Source of the DNA: Acidobacteriota bacterium
Lineage (GTDB): Bacteria; Acidobacteriota; Blastocatellia; Pyrinomonadales; Pyrinomonadaceae
DNA length: 5,428 nucleotides
Assembly: GCA_029777145.1 (NCBI GenBank)
Contig: JAKOSS010000004.1
Location: 1 to 5,428 of the forward strand
Reading direction: 5' to 3'
The notes beneath the pieces were generated by a model. The model made no database searches. It was not told where the DNA came from and saw only the letters and a list, made by a program, of their open reading frames with translations. Made by a program: the position numbers and the translations under genes. This document shows, piece by piece, positions 1-5,132 of the stretch (position 1 is the first letter of the stretch; each line of letters begins with the position of its first letter).

Positions 1-1103
1 AAGAATTTCTTTCGCTCGGCCGGACCGACCCGGACGATCAGAGTGAATGGTTCGGCATGACCCCTCTGGCGCTTCGTATGGCGCGATCGGCGAACGGCGT
101 CAGCGAAAAACACGGCGAGGTGTCGCGCGCGCTTTGGCACAAGATGTTTCCGTCGGAGATCTCGGTCAACGAAGTCCCGATCGGGCACATCACGAACGGC
201 GTCCACGCCCCGACCTGGATCGCGCCTACGCTGAAAACGCTCTATTACAAGCATATCGGGCCCAATTGGACGTCTCTTCTCGCCGATCAGGCCACCTGGC
301 GCGAAGCGATCGAACGGCTTCCCGACGCGGAACTCTGGAAAGTACACAAACAGCTCAAGCATCTGCTGATCGCGTTCATCCGGCAACGGACGCTCGCCAA
401 GGAAACAGGACTTCAGGAAACGATCAACGAGCACGAGGACACGCGGATGCTGCTCGATCCGAATGTTCTGACGATCGGATTCGCCCGTCGGGTCGCGGCC
501 TACAAGCGCTGGAACCTGATCATGACCGATCTGGAGCGACTGCTGAGGCTCGTCGACGATCCGGTGCGGCCGGTCCAGTTCGTCTTTGCCGGCAAGGCGC
601 ACCCGCAGGATCTGACCGGCAAGCAGCTGCTGCAGAACCTGATGAGCATCAACCACGATTCGAACTGGCAGCGGCGCGCGGTATTCGTCGAGGATTACGA
701 CCAGGAGGTCGCACGATATCTTGTTCAGGGCGTCGATGTCTGGATGAACGTTCCGCGCCGGCCGCTCGAGGCGAGCGGTACGAGCGGTCAGAAAGCAGCG
801 ATGAACGGTGGCTTGAACTTCTCGATCCTGGACGGTTGGTGGATCGAAGGATACAACGGCGTCAACGGTTTCTCGATCGGCGAACTCAACGTCGGGGATG
901 ATCAGGAACAGATCGATCTCGAGGATGCGGAATCGTTGTACCGCATTCTGGAGCAGGAGATCGTTCCGGCGTATTACACGACCGATGAAGGCGGTTTGCC
1001 CGTCGAATGGATCCGTCGGATGAAGGACGCACTGGCGACGCTGACCACGCAATTCTCGAGCGATCGGATGGTCCGCGATTACGTCGAGCAGATTTATCGC
1101 TGA
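1..1103 (+). CDS. glgP: Alpha-glucan (glycogen/maltodextrin) phosphorylase, C-terminal half; 5' end outside window
   Basis: Family GT35 enzyme that removes glucose-1-phosphate from the non-reducing ends of alpha-1,4-glucans in the cytoplasm, using pyridoxal phosphate (PLP). The frame is open from the left edge (first whole codon at base 3) and gives about 366 residues, against roughly 700-860 for the family, so the N-terminal half is missing only because the window cuts it. Numbered from the internal Met at base 57, visible landmarks are FGMTPLALRMA and NGVSEKHGEVSR at the start, GHITNGVHAPTW (43-54), the nucleotide-fold segment FARRVAAYKRW (142-152), FAGKAHP (177-183) and VEDYDQEVARYL (211-222). 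The PLP-site motif is EASGTSGQKAAMNGG, with the Schiff-base lysine at residue 246 (codon 792-794). The motif set fits the shorter, Thermotoga/archaeal-like class rather than the classic E. coli GlgP/MalP class. An internal ATG at 57 is not the real start, because conserved residues precede it. Nothing is broken. Whether glycogen or maltodextrin is the preferred substrate cannot be seen. Confidence 0.95.
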   Translation, partial: EFLSLGRTDPDDQSEWFGMTPLALRMARSANGVSEKHGEVSRALWHKMFPSEISVNEVPIGHITNGVHAPTWIAPTLKTLYYKHIGPNWTSLLADQATWREAIERLPDAELWKVHKQLKHLLIAFIRQRTLAKETGLQETINEHEDTRMLLDPNVLTIGFARRVAAYKRWNLIMTDLERLLRLVDDPVRPVQFVFAGKAHPQDLTGKQLLQNLMSINHDSNWQRRAVFVEDYDQEVARYLVQGVDVWMNVPRRPLEASGTSGQKAAMNGGLNFSILDGWWIEGYNGVNGFSIGELNVGDDQEQIDLEDAESLYRILEQEIVPAYYTTDEGGLPVEWIRRMKDALATLTTQFSSDRMVRDYVEQIYR

Positions 1104-1129
1104 TTCAACCGCGGCTTTTCGGCTATAAT
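1100..1129 (+). promoter_or_regulatory. Predicted sigma70-type promoter before the membrane-protein/bacilliredoxin operon
   Basis: A perfect TATAAT lies at 1124-1129, 20 bases after the phosphorylase stop. The best -35 candidate is CTGATT at 1100-1105 (3 of 6 consensus bases, 18-base spacer), overlapping that stop codon. Transcription would start near 1136. That leaves only about 11 bases before the GTG at 1147 but about 32 before the ATG at 1168. No terminator hairpin is visible between the phosphorylase and this site, so read-through from upstream is also possible. Confidence 0.5.
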
Positions 1130-1167
1130 GGTCACGGCTCGGATCCGTGGCCATTTTTCGTTTCGGT

Positions 1168-1896
1168 ATGAACCAGAAAGAGTTTCAAGTCGGAGTCATC
1201 AAACCCGTCGAATGCATGAAGGAAGCGTGGGAGCTCATCAAGCCTGACTACTGGCTGCTCTTTGCCATCACGCTCGTCGGAGCGATGATCGGCGGTGCGA
1301 CGATGTATATTCTGCTCGGCGCGATGATGTGCGGGATGATCTATTGCTATCTGCAGCGCATCGACGGTAACAATGTCGATTTCAACGGGCTCTGGAAGGG
1401 GTTTCAGTGGTGGCTTCCGGGCCTGATCGTCGGCTTGATCATGATCGTCCCGATGATCATCGTTTACTTCATCCTTTATTTTCCGTTCATCGCCGCGATG
1501 GTGATGGGGTCAAAACTCAGCCAGGGCGAACTCATGGGACTCCTCGGCGGCGCGCTCGCCGTCGATCTCGTGGTGATCGTCGTCATGGTCTGCTTTCACA
1601 CTTTGCTGATGTTCAGCTTCCCGCTGATCGTGGATCGCAATCTCGGAGCCTTCGCCGCGATGGGACTTAGCGCGCGGGCCGTTTGGAAGAACCTCAGCGG
1701 CGTTGCCGGCCTGTACGGAGTCGGATTCATTCTGAGCCTGGCCGGAATGCTCGCGGCGTGCGTCGGAATCTACTTCGTGATCCCGATCATTCTCGCTGGA
1801 AACATGCTCGCATATCGCAAGATATTCCCGGCTCTCGGCCAAACCGACCTTCCACCCGCTCCGAGTTCGTTCGAAGGAGCCGGCAACTACAGATAA
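1168..1896 (+). CDS. Polytopic integral membrane protein, about six helices, unknown function
   Basis: A 242-residue hydrophobic protein. Counted from the ATG at 1168, hydrophobic blocks lie at about 29-62, 80-114, 121-155 and 171-205. Each of the longer blocks can hold two helices, giving roughly six. A conserved-looking signature PLIVDRNLGAFAAM is followed by SARAVWKNL before the last pair of helices. This layout recalls the DUF975/BPSS1780-like families of small multi-span proteins, which have no established activity. The C-terminal tail is short, Pro/Ser-rich and polar. The start is uncertain. A GTG at 1147 adds seven residues (MAIFRFG), but the ATG gives a more usual N-terminus and a more workable leader after the TATAAT at 1124. 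Neither start has a clear Shine-Dalgarno sequence. The gene ends five bases before the bacilliredoxin gene, so the two are probably co-transcribed. Function is not recognised. Confidence 0.85.
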   Translation: MNQKEFQVGVIKPVECMKEAWELIKPDYWLLFAITLVGAMIGGATMYILLGAMMCGMIYCYLQRIDGNNVDFNGLWKGFQWWLPGLIVGLIMIVPMIIVYFILYFPFIAAMVMGSKLSQGELMGLLGGALAVDLVVIVVMVCFHTLLMFSFPLIVDRNLGAFAAMGLSARAVWKNLSGVAGLYGVGFILSLAGMLAACVGIYFVIPIILAGNMLAYRKIFPALGQTDLPPAPSSFEGAGNYR

Positions 1897-1901
1897 TCAA
1901 G

Positions 1902-2240
1902 ATGTCGCAAATCAAGGAACTCGCCACAAACGACGACCTGACCGCGTTGTTCGATCGGTCGTTCAGTGAGCCAATCTTCTTTTTCAAACACAGTCTGACC
2001 TGCGGTATCAGCTCGGTCGTGCTTGACGACGTCCGTGAACTCGATGCCGAGATCCACATCGTCGTCGTCCAGCGTTCGCGGACGCTCTCGAACGAGATCG
2101 AAGCGAAACTCGGCGTCCGGCATGAATCTCCGCAAGCGATAGTCGTATCACAAGGGCGGGCGATCTATTCGGCATCACATTATGATATTTCGAGCGATGA
2201 GATCGCCGCGATTCTCAATGGAGGCGTGAACGAAGGATGA
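1902..2240 (+). CDS. YtxJ/BrxC-type monothiol bacilliredoxin (DUF2847 family)
   Basis: A 112-residue thioredoxin-fold protein of the family called 'bacillithiol system redox-active protein YtxJ'. Members are thought to remove bacillithiol from oxidised protein thiols in the cytoplasm. The signature here is FFFKHSLTCGIS, with a single active-site Cys at residue 34 and no second Cys nearby, so the mechanism would be monothiol. The rest fits the fold: a strand IHIVVVQRSR (51-60), then SNEIEAKLGVRHESPQAIVV with the cis-Pro-type 'ESPQ' turn (75-78), then the strand GRAIYSASHYDIS (86-98). Bacillus proteins usually read TCPIS, so Gly follows Cys here instead of Pro. The ATG at 1902 was chosen because family similarity starts there; the same frame runs back to 1683 only as a shadow of the membrane gene. 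The start has no clear Shine-Dalgarno. The stop overlaps the next start as ATGA, which points to translational coupling. Confidence 0.88.
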   Translation: MSQIKELATNDDLTALFDRSFSEPIFFFKHSLTCGISSVVLDDVRELDAEIHIVVVQRSRTLSNEIEAKLGVRHESPQAIVVSQGRAIYSASHYDISSDEIAAILNGGVNEG

Positions 2241-2524
2241 CGGAACCGGTACAGATCGTCGAGGAATCAGAACGCGAGCTTTCGATCACTTGGAACGACG
2301 GGATCGTCACGCGTCATACCGCGGCAAAATTGCGGCGCTCGTGTCCGTGCGCGTCGTGCGTGAACGAATGGACCGGTGAGAAAATGCTGCGCGACGAATC
2401 CGTGTCGGACGATATTTCGATCGACTCGACATCCGTCGTTGGTCGCTACGCGCTCAATTTTCATTTTTCCGACGGTCACGAGACCGGAATTTACAGTTTC
2501 AAATACTTGCGCGGCCTTTCTTGA
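2237..2524 (+). CDS. DUF971 protein (GBBH-like N-terminal domain)
   Basis: A 95-residue single-domain protein of the DUF971 family (PF06155). This domain is the N-terminal region of gamma-butyrobetaine hydroxylases and also occurs alone or fused to Mrp/ApbC-type iron-sulfur cluster carriers. The sequence shows both family hallmarks: LRRSCPCASCVNEWTGE, with Cys36, Cys38 and Cys41, and GRYALNFHFSDGHETGIYSF, with His81. Three Cys plus one His are the expected zinc ligands. The full family length is present and no hydroxylase domain follows, so this is the stand-alone form, whose function is not established. GGAGG at 2220-2224 sits 12 bases before the ATG, inside the end of the upstream gene, and the start overlaps that gene's stop by four bases. 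Pairing with a bacilliredoxin suggests work in thiol or iron-sulfur metabolism, but that is inference from context. Confidence 0.9.
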   Translation: MTEPVQIVEESERELSITWNDGIVTRHTAAKLRRSCPCASCVNEWTGEKMLRDESVSDDISIDSTSVVGRYALNFHFSDGHETGIYSFKYLRGLS

Positions 2525-2557
2525 TCGCGGCCGTGGGCTTATTCTTAAATTCGAACG

Positions 2558-2833
2558 ATGCTCAACGAGAAAGACATTTTTGACGAGAGGCAGGAGAGCA
2601 AGGTCGCGAACTATTCGTGCCCGTTCTGCCGCGAACGACACGATTACGACGTCCGCTGGCTGAAGCGGACGAAGAAACGCCAATCGCCGCGCCACCTCAA
2701 CCAGCACGACCTTGCGAGGTTTCAAAACTCGCGCGATTACATGGTCAGGATCGACGACACGTTGATGTGCAAAAACATGCGCTGCCGGCGCCGTTTTGAC
2801 ATACCCTCGTCGCAGACCGTGGTCTTCATCTGA
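2558..2833 (+). CDS. Small basic zinc-ribbon-like protein, unknown function
   Basis: A 91-residue protein not assigned to any named family. It has two cysteine pairs: CPFC (21 and 24) near the start and CKNMRC (71 and 76) near the end. Four thiolates in a C-x2-C...C-x4-C pattern can bind one zinc in a ribbon-like knuckle pair. Between them is a strongly basic, His-containing stretch (about residues 33-60, with KRTKKRQSPRHLNQHD), which could contact nucleic acid. The C-terminus runs CRRRFDIPSSQTVVFI and looks like a completed beta strand. The frame begins 33 bases after the DUF971 stop with no obvious terminator between, so it probably belongs to the same operon. No strong Shine-Dalgarno precedes the ATG. 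Base composition and codon use resemble the neighbours. I think the gene is real because the cysteine spacing is coherent and antisense frames show nothing better. Confidence 0.72.
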   Translation: MLNEKDIFDERQESKVANYSCPFCRERHDYDVRWLKRTKKRQSPRHLNQHDLARFQNSRDYMVRIDDTLMCKNMRCRRRFDIPSSQTVVFI

Positions 2834-2888
2834 TCCGCGGGCGCGCGTCGCGAGGCACCCACGACAAATTCCAAACGCCTTTCGGGTG

Positions 2889-2897
2889 TGCTATTCT
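2889..2897 (+). promoter_or_regulatory. Possible extended -10 promoter for the DUF6335-type gene
   Basis: TGCTATTCT matches the extended -10 pattern TG-n-TAT-n-n-T, with the hexamer at 2892-2897. The -35 region is poor (TTCCAA at 2869-2874). Transcription would begin near 2904, giving a leader of about 90 bases before the ATG at 2994. The 160-base gap from the previous gene is otherwise empty, which makes an independent promoter reasonable. No terminator is visible for the operon upstream. Confidence 0.3.
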
Positions 2898-2993
2898 CGA
2901 ATCAGAAATCCACTCCGAACCGCTGTCCAACACGACCTTTTCGGGATCAGGCTTTGTTCTGCGTTTCGGACAAACACTGCGAGGAAAAATCGT

Positions 2994-3380
2994 ATGATCT
3001 CCGGAAAAAATCTCGAGTTTTACGAGCGTGAAGAACCCCTCGACGAAGAAATAACCGAATTCATTGACGACGAGATCGCGCATGTCCCGCAAGCGCCGGG
3101 CGAACTTGCCGAGCGGCTGAAAGAGCATCATTCGTCGAGCCCGGCCGATGCCGGCGGCGACATCGATGCAAACTGGGAAGAGGTGAATTCAAGCGGTGCC
3201 GAGTCCGTCTTCGGTCATAATCCGACGCCGGATCAATCGGATGTCGAGGAAAATGCTCACGCCGTGGGAATCGACTACGAGGACAATGAACCGCTCGATT
3301 TCGAGAAAAAGATCGGCAAGCGCGATCGTGACCGGTATGAACTCGACGAGCGTTCGAAAACCGGTCACGGCTCGATTTGA
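2994..3380 (+). CDS. Acidic DUF6335-type protein
   Basis: A 128-residue, strongly acidic, hydrophilic protein. Its C-terminal half carries a pattern I associate with the DUF6335 family, best known from cyanobacteria: GGDIDANWEE (54-63), then NPTPDQSDVEENAHAVGIDY (76-95), the short motif 'NEPLDFEKK' and finally RDRDRYELDERS. No enzymatic motif, signal peptide or membrane segment is visible. The N-terminal part (residues 1-50) is rich in Glu and Asp and probably helical or partly disordered. Family function is unknown. The ATG at 2994 was chosen over frame-open positions upstream because GAGGA at 2981-2985 sits eight bases before it, and translation upstream gives a basic, non-family sequence. 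The gene stands apart from the preceding operon by 160 bases and is followed by a long repeat-rich gap. The family call is from memory of the motif. Confidence 0.82.
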   Translation: MISGKNLEFYEREEPLDEEITEFIDDEIAHVPQAPGELAERLKEHHSSSPADAGGDIDANWEEVNSSGAESVFGHNPTPDQSDVEENAHAVGIDYEDNEPLDFEKKIGKRDRDRYELDERSKTGHGSI

Positions 3381-3413
3381 AATTGGAAAAAAAGGCTTCG
3401 AACGGCTTCTTCT

Positions 3414-3438
3414 AGGAGGCCCGGAATCGAGCCTTCCT
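3414..3438. repeat. Short imperfect inverted repeat
   Basis: AGGAGGC at 3414-3420 can pair with GCCTTCCT at 3431-3438, with one bulged base and a ten-base loop. It lies 34 bases after the DUF6335-type stop. No T-run follows on the + strand, so it is not a standard terminator. It may be part of the larger repeat-rich region. Confidence 0.35.
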
Positions 3439-3525
3439 GATTCTTGCATCCTGGAGCCCGACGGAATTCACCGAACTTTGATCCGCACGGCTCTCGGGTT
3501 TGAGAATCACGCGCCGCGGTCGCTT

Positions 3526-3551
3526 TTCGCGACGATTCGCGTTCCTTCGCG
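3526..3551. repeat. Three TTCGCG words at 10-base period
   Basis: TTCGCG occurs at 3526-3531, 3536-3541 and 3546-3551, exactly one helical turn apart. The words overlap small hairpins: GTCGC (3519-3523) with GCGAC (3529-3533), and TCGCGG (3547-3552) with CCGCGA (3566-3571). The spacing is exact, but CG-rich words are common in this DNA, so chance is possible. Confidence 0.45.
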
Positions 3552-3579
3552 GTCGGATCTTTTTTCCGCGATGCTTTCG

Positions 3580-3631
3580 GAGCGTGCAAAACACGCGATA
3601 CCGAGCCAAAAGACGCGTGTTTCACACGCTC
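3580..3631. repeat. Long hairpin: 18-base arms, 16-base loop
   Basis: The left arm at 3580-3597 (GAGCGTGCAAAACACGCG) and right arm at 3614-3631 (CGCGTGTTTCACACGCTC) are reverse complements at 16 of 18 positions, with a 16-base loop. The outer 11 bases of the left arm have a further perfect reverse complement, TTTGCACGCTC, at 3701-3711, so a larger fold enclosing the next hairpin is also possible. There is no T-tract after either arm, which argues against a simple terminator. Confidence 0.75.
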
Positions 3632-3652
3632 AGGCAAAATGCGGGTTCGACA

Positions 3653-3681
3653 CACCACGTGCCGCTTCGCTCCACGTAGTG
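3653..3681. repeat. Second hairpin: 9-base arms, 11-base loop
   Basis: CACCACGTG at 3653-3661 pairs with CACGTAGTG at 3673-3681 at 8 of 9 positions, around the loop CCGCTTCGCTC. It sits between the 18-base-arm hairpin and the extra arm copy at 3701-3711, and so could be the apical stem of one larger structure. Confidence 0.6.
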
Positions 3682-3800
3682 CTATCGACACGTCGCCTGC
3701 TTTGCACGCTCAAGAGCGCCGGCGATCCGATTAAGGGCAGATGCCCGGTGATCGTTTGCATTGTTGTCGAGAGTTTTCGACGTTTTGGACGGGATTGTAC

Positions 3801-3836
3801 TTGAATTTTGAATATTTTGAATTTTGAATTTTGAAG
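3801..3836. repeat. TTTTGAA heptanucleotide tandem array
   Basis: TTTTGAA units lie at 3806-3812, 3815-3821, 3822-3828 and 3829-3835, preceded by a partial TTGAA at 3801-3805. The last three are perfectly head to tail; a two-base TA insertion separates the first. The array is very AT-rich against GC-rich surroundings and ends ten bases before the peptidase stop. Such short arrays change length by slippage. Confidence 0.85.
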
Positions 3837-3845
3837 CTTGAGCGA

Positions 3846-4970
3846 TCACTTATCGTAGATCTTCACCACCGGTTTGCCGTCAGAACCGATGTACGCGCGG
3901 TACATTCCCTCCGAATTGAACGAGACCGCCATGTTTCCGAACTGGTCCATCGCAATAACTCCGCCGTCGCCGCCGATCGCCTGCACTTTCTTCATGACGA
4001 TGTCTGCCGCCTGCTGAACCGGCATCGCGCGGTATTCGATCTGCGTCGAGATATCGCGTGCGACTCCGAGTCGGATGAAGTACTCGCCCCAGCCCGTCGC
4101 CGAAACTCCGCACGTGTTGTTGTTTGCAAACGTTCCCGCCCCGATGATCGGAGCGTCGCCGACACGTCCGTATTTCTTGTTCGTCATGCCGCCGGTCGAC
4201 GTGCCCGCGGCGATGTTGCCGTCCTTGTCGAGCGCGACCGCGCCGACCGTTCCGAACTTGTTCTCGGCAAGCATTTGCGACGGCGTCATTTCGGCGTAAA
4301 TGTCTTCCTTCGAACGCGGTGCATTCAATCCGCCGGAAATGCTTTTGCCCTTTTCGCTTTTTACTTTTTCCTTTTCCTTTTCTTCTTTGAGGACCTGCTG
4401 CAGCGCGTCCCAACGCTGTTGCGTCCAAAAGTACTTTTCGGCGACAAGTTCGAGTCCCATTTCCTTCGCGAAAACCTCGGCGCCGTCGCCGATCATCATC
4501 ACGTGCGGCGAGCGTTCCATGACAGCGCGTGCCAGCGAGATCGGGTTCTTGACATGGTGCAATCCGGCGACTGCTCCGGCGTTGAGCGTCTTGCCTTCCA
4601 TGATCGACGCATCGAGTTCATTCTTGCCGTCGGCCGTGAAAACGGCACCCTTTCCGGCGTTGAACAGCGGCGAATCCTCGAGAATGCGTATGCCGATCTC
4701 GACCGCCTCGACGGCGTTCTTGCCGTCCTGCAGCGCTTTGTAGCCAGCCGTGACCGCCTCTTCGAGCTTCTTCACATACTCGGCTTCCTGTTCCGGCGTC
4801 AGCGTTCCCTTCTTGATCACACCGGCCCCGCCGTGGATGATGAATCCAAGCCGCGGACTCTGCGGCGACTGCAATTGCCTGATCTCCGCAAAGCTGCCCT
4901 TTTGCCCGAACGCCGTAAGCGGCGCGACAAAGAACGTCAACGCCAGAAAAGCCGAAATGTAACGAATCAT
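3846..4970 (-). CDS. iaaA: Secreted isoaspartyl peptidase / beta-aspartyl L-asparaginase precursor (Ntn-hydrolase)
   Basis: A 374-residue type III asparaginase of the EcAIII/IaaA group, which hydrolyses isoaspartyl dipeptides and L-asparagine after cutting itself into alpha and beta subunits. Residues 1-22 form a signal peptide (hydrophobic core about 5-18, likely cut after AFG), so it acts in the periplasm or outside. Family landmarks are IIHGGAG (44-50), LFNAGKGAVFT (102-112), and NELDASIMEG (117-126). The nucleophile is Thr241 in FGTVGAVALD, followed by STGG (258-261), GRVGDAP with Arg269 and Asp272, and the ATGWGE loop with Thr292. By analogy with E. coli IaaA (Thr179, Thr197, Arg207, Asp210, Thr230), all key residues are present. 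The alpha part is about 24 residues longer than in E. coli, partly from a Lys/Glu-rich run at 195-209. GGAG lies ten bases upstream of the ATG. The sequence around the nucleophile fits this group better than glycosylasparaginases. Confidence 0.95.
   Translation of the reverse strand: MIRYISAFLALTFFVAPLTAFGQKGSFAEIRQLQSPQSPRLGFIIHGGAGVIKKGTLTPEQEAEYVKKLEEAVTAGYKALQDGKNAVEAVEIGIRILEDSPLFNAGKGAVFTADGKNELDASIMEGKTLNAGAVAGLHHVKNPISLARAVMERSPHVMMIGDGAEVFAKEMGLELVAEKYFWTQQRWDALQQVLKEEKEKEKVKSEKGKSISGGLNAPRSKEDIYAEMTPSQMLAENKFGTVGAVALDKDGNIAAGTSTGGMTNKKYGRVGDAPIIGAGTFANNNTCGVSATGWGEYFIRLGVARDISTQIEYRAMPVQQAADIVMKKVQAIGGDGGVIAMDQFGNMAVSFNSEGMYRAYIGSDGKPVVKIYDK
4344..4388 (-). repeat. Lys/Glu low-complexity insert within the peptidase gene
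   Basis: On the coding strand this is a purine-only-like run of near-repeated AAAAG words, encoding residues 195-209 of the peptidase (KEEKEKEKVKSEKGK). It falls in the alpha-subunit linker, 32 residues before the autocleavage Thr, where the family is flexible and length-variable. The reading frame stays intact. The composition suggests expansion by slippage. Confidence 0.7.
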
Positions 4971-5082
4971 GATATTTGTACTCCAAGTCTTTAGAAGATC
5001 ACTGCCCGCGATTCTTCACGATCTCCGCCACAATACATGACTTACCGCCGATGCGCGTCTCACGGAGCGATCTCCGAGCAAG

Positions 5083-5088
5083 ATTATC
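5083..5088 (-). promoter_or_regulatory. Possible -10 element for the peptidase gene
   Basis: On the - strand GATAAT (five of six -10 consensus bases) lies 112 bases upstream of the peptidase ATG. No good -35 is present at normal spacing because the position falls in the T-tract of the preceding terminator. A 14-base perfect hairpin (CGGAG, loop of four, CTCCG; 5063-5076) would lie at the very start of the transcript. A second weak -10 (TATTGT) is at 5030-5035. Confidence 0.28.
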
Positions 5089-5102
5089 ACGCCGATTTGC
5101 AC

Positions 5103-5132
5103 AAAAAAAGGCCGCCGAACGAATCGACGGCC
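5103..5132 (-). terminator. Strong rho-independent terminator
   Basis: Read on the - strand, a stem starts with GGCCGTCGA and closes with TTCGGCGGCC around a five-base loop, giving nine pairs including one G-U (5110-5132). Seven T residues follow immediately (5103-5109). It ends transcription arriving from the right and insulates the peptidase gene. Confidence 0.88.

Larger units (their letters stand above)
3381..3845. other. Gene-free convergent intergenic region, probable dispersed repeat element
   Basis: This interval separates the 3' ends of two convergent genes and holds no credible coding sequence. Open frames exist on both strands (for example 3365-3691 on the - strand), but their translations are Arg/Ser-rich, lack any fold or motif and have no matching start signals. 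Instead the region is packed with inverted repeats (separate entries), a 10-base periodic TTCGCG triplet and a heptamer tandem array. The density of paired arms suggests a mobile or structured intergenic repeat family, in the manner of REP/BIME or MITE-like elements. Terminal repeats with a target-site duplication were not found. No clean intrinsic terminator is visible for either flanking gene. Confidence 0.5.

Noticed and set aside
3414..3450. Possible tRNA T-arm remnant around GGAATCGAGCC
   Set aside because: There is no acceptor, D or anticodon arm at the right distances, and no proper TTC-G-A-N-N-C loop.
3580..3631. The large hairpin as a bidirectional terminator for the convergent genes
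   Set aside because: No T-run follows either arm, the loop is 16 bases, and it is 200 or more bases from both stop codons.
3365..3691. A 108-codon - strand frame in the intergenic region, considered as a small gene or decayed gene
   Set aside because: It is Arg/Lys/Ser-rich with no hydrophobic core, and it crosses the inverted repeats. Its apparent openness can be explained by GC-rich composition. Hits elsewhere would more likely be copies of the repeat element.
3196..3804. Long + strand frame spanning the end of the DUF6335-type gene and the repeat region
   Set aside because: The first part overlaps a better-supported gene in another frame. The rest crosses hairpins, gives Ser/Arg-rich sequence without motifs, and has no ribosome binding site.
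3831..4994. A 387-codon open frame on the + strand opposite the peptidase gene
   Set aside because: It is a shadow. The - strand encodes a complete isoaspartyl peptidase with signal peptide and all active-site motifs, while the + strand translation is Arg/His/Asp-rich and has no family features.
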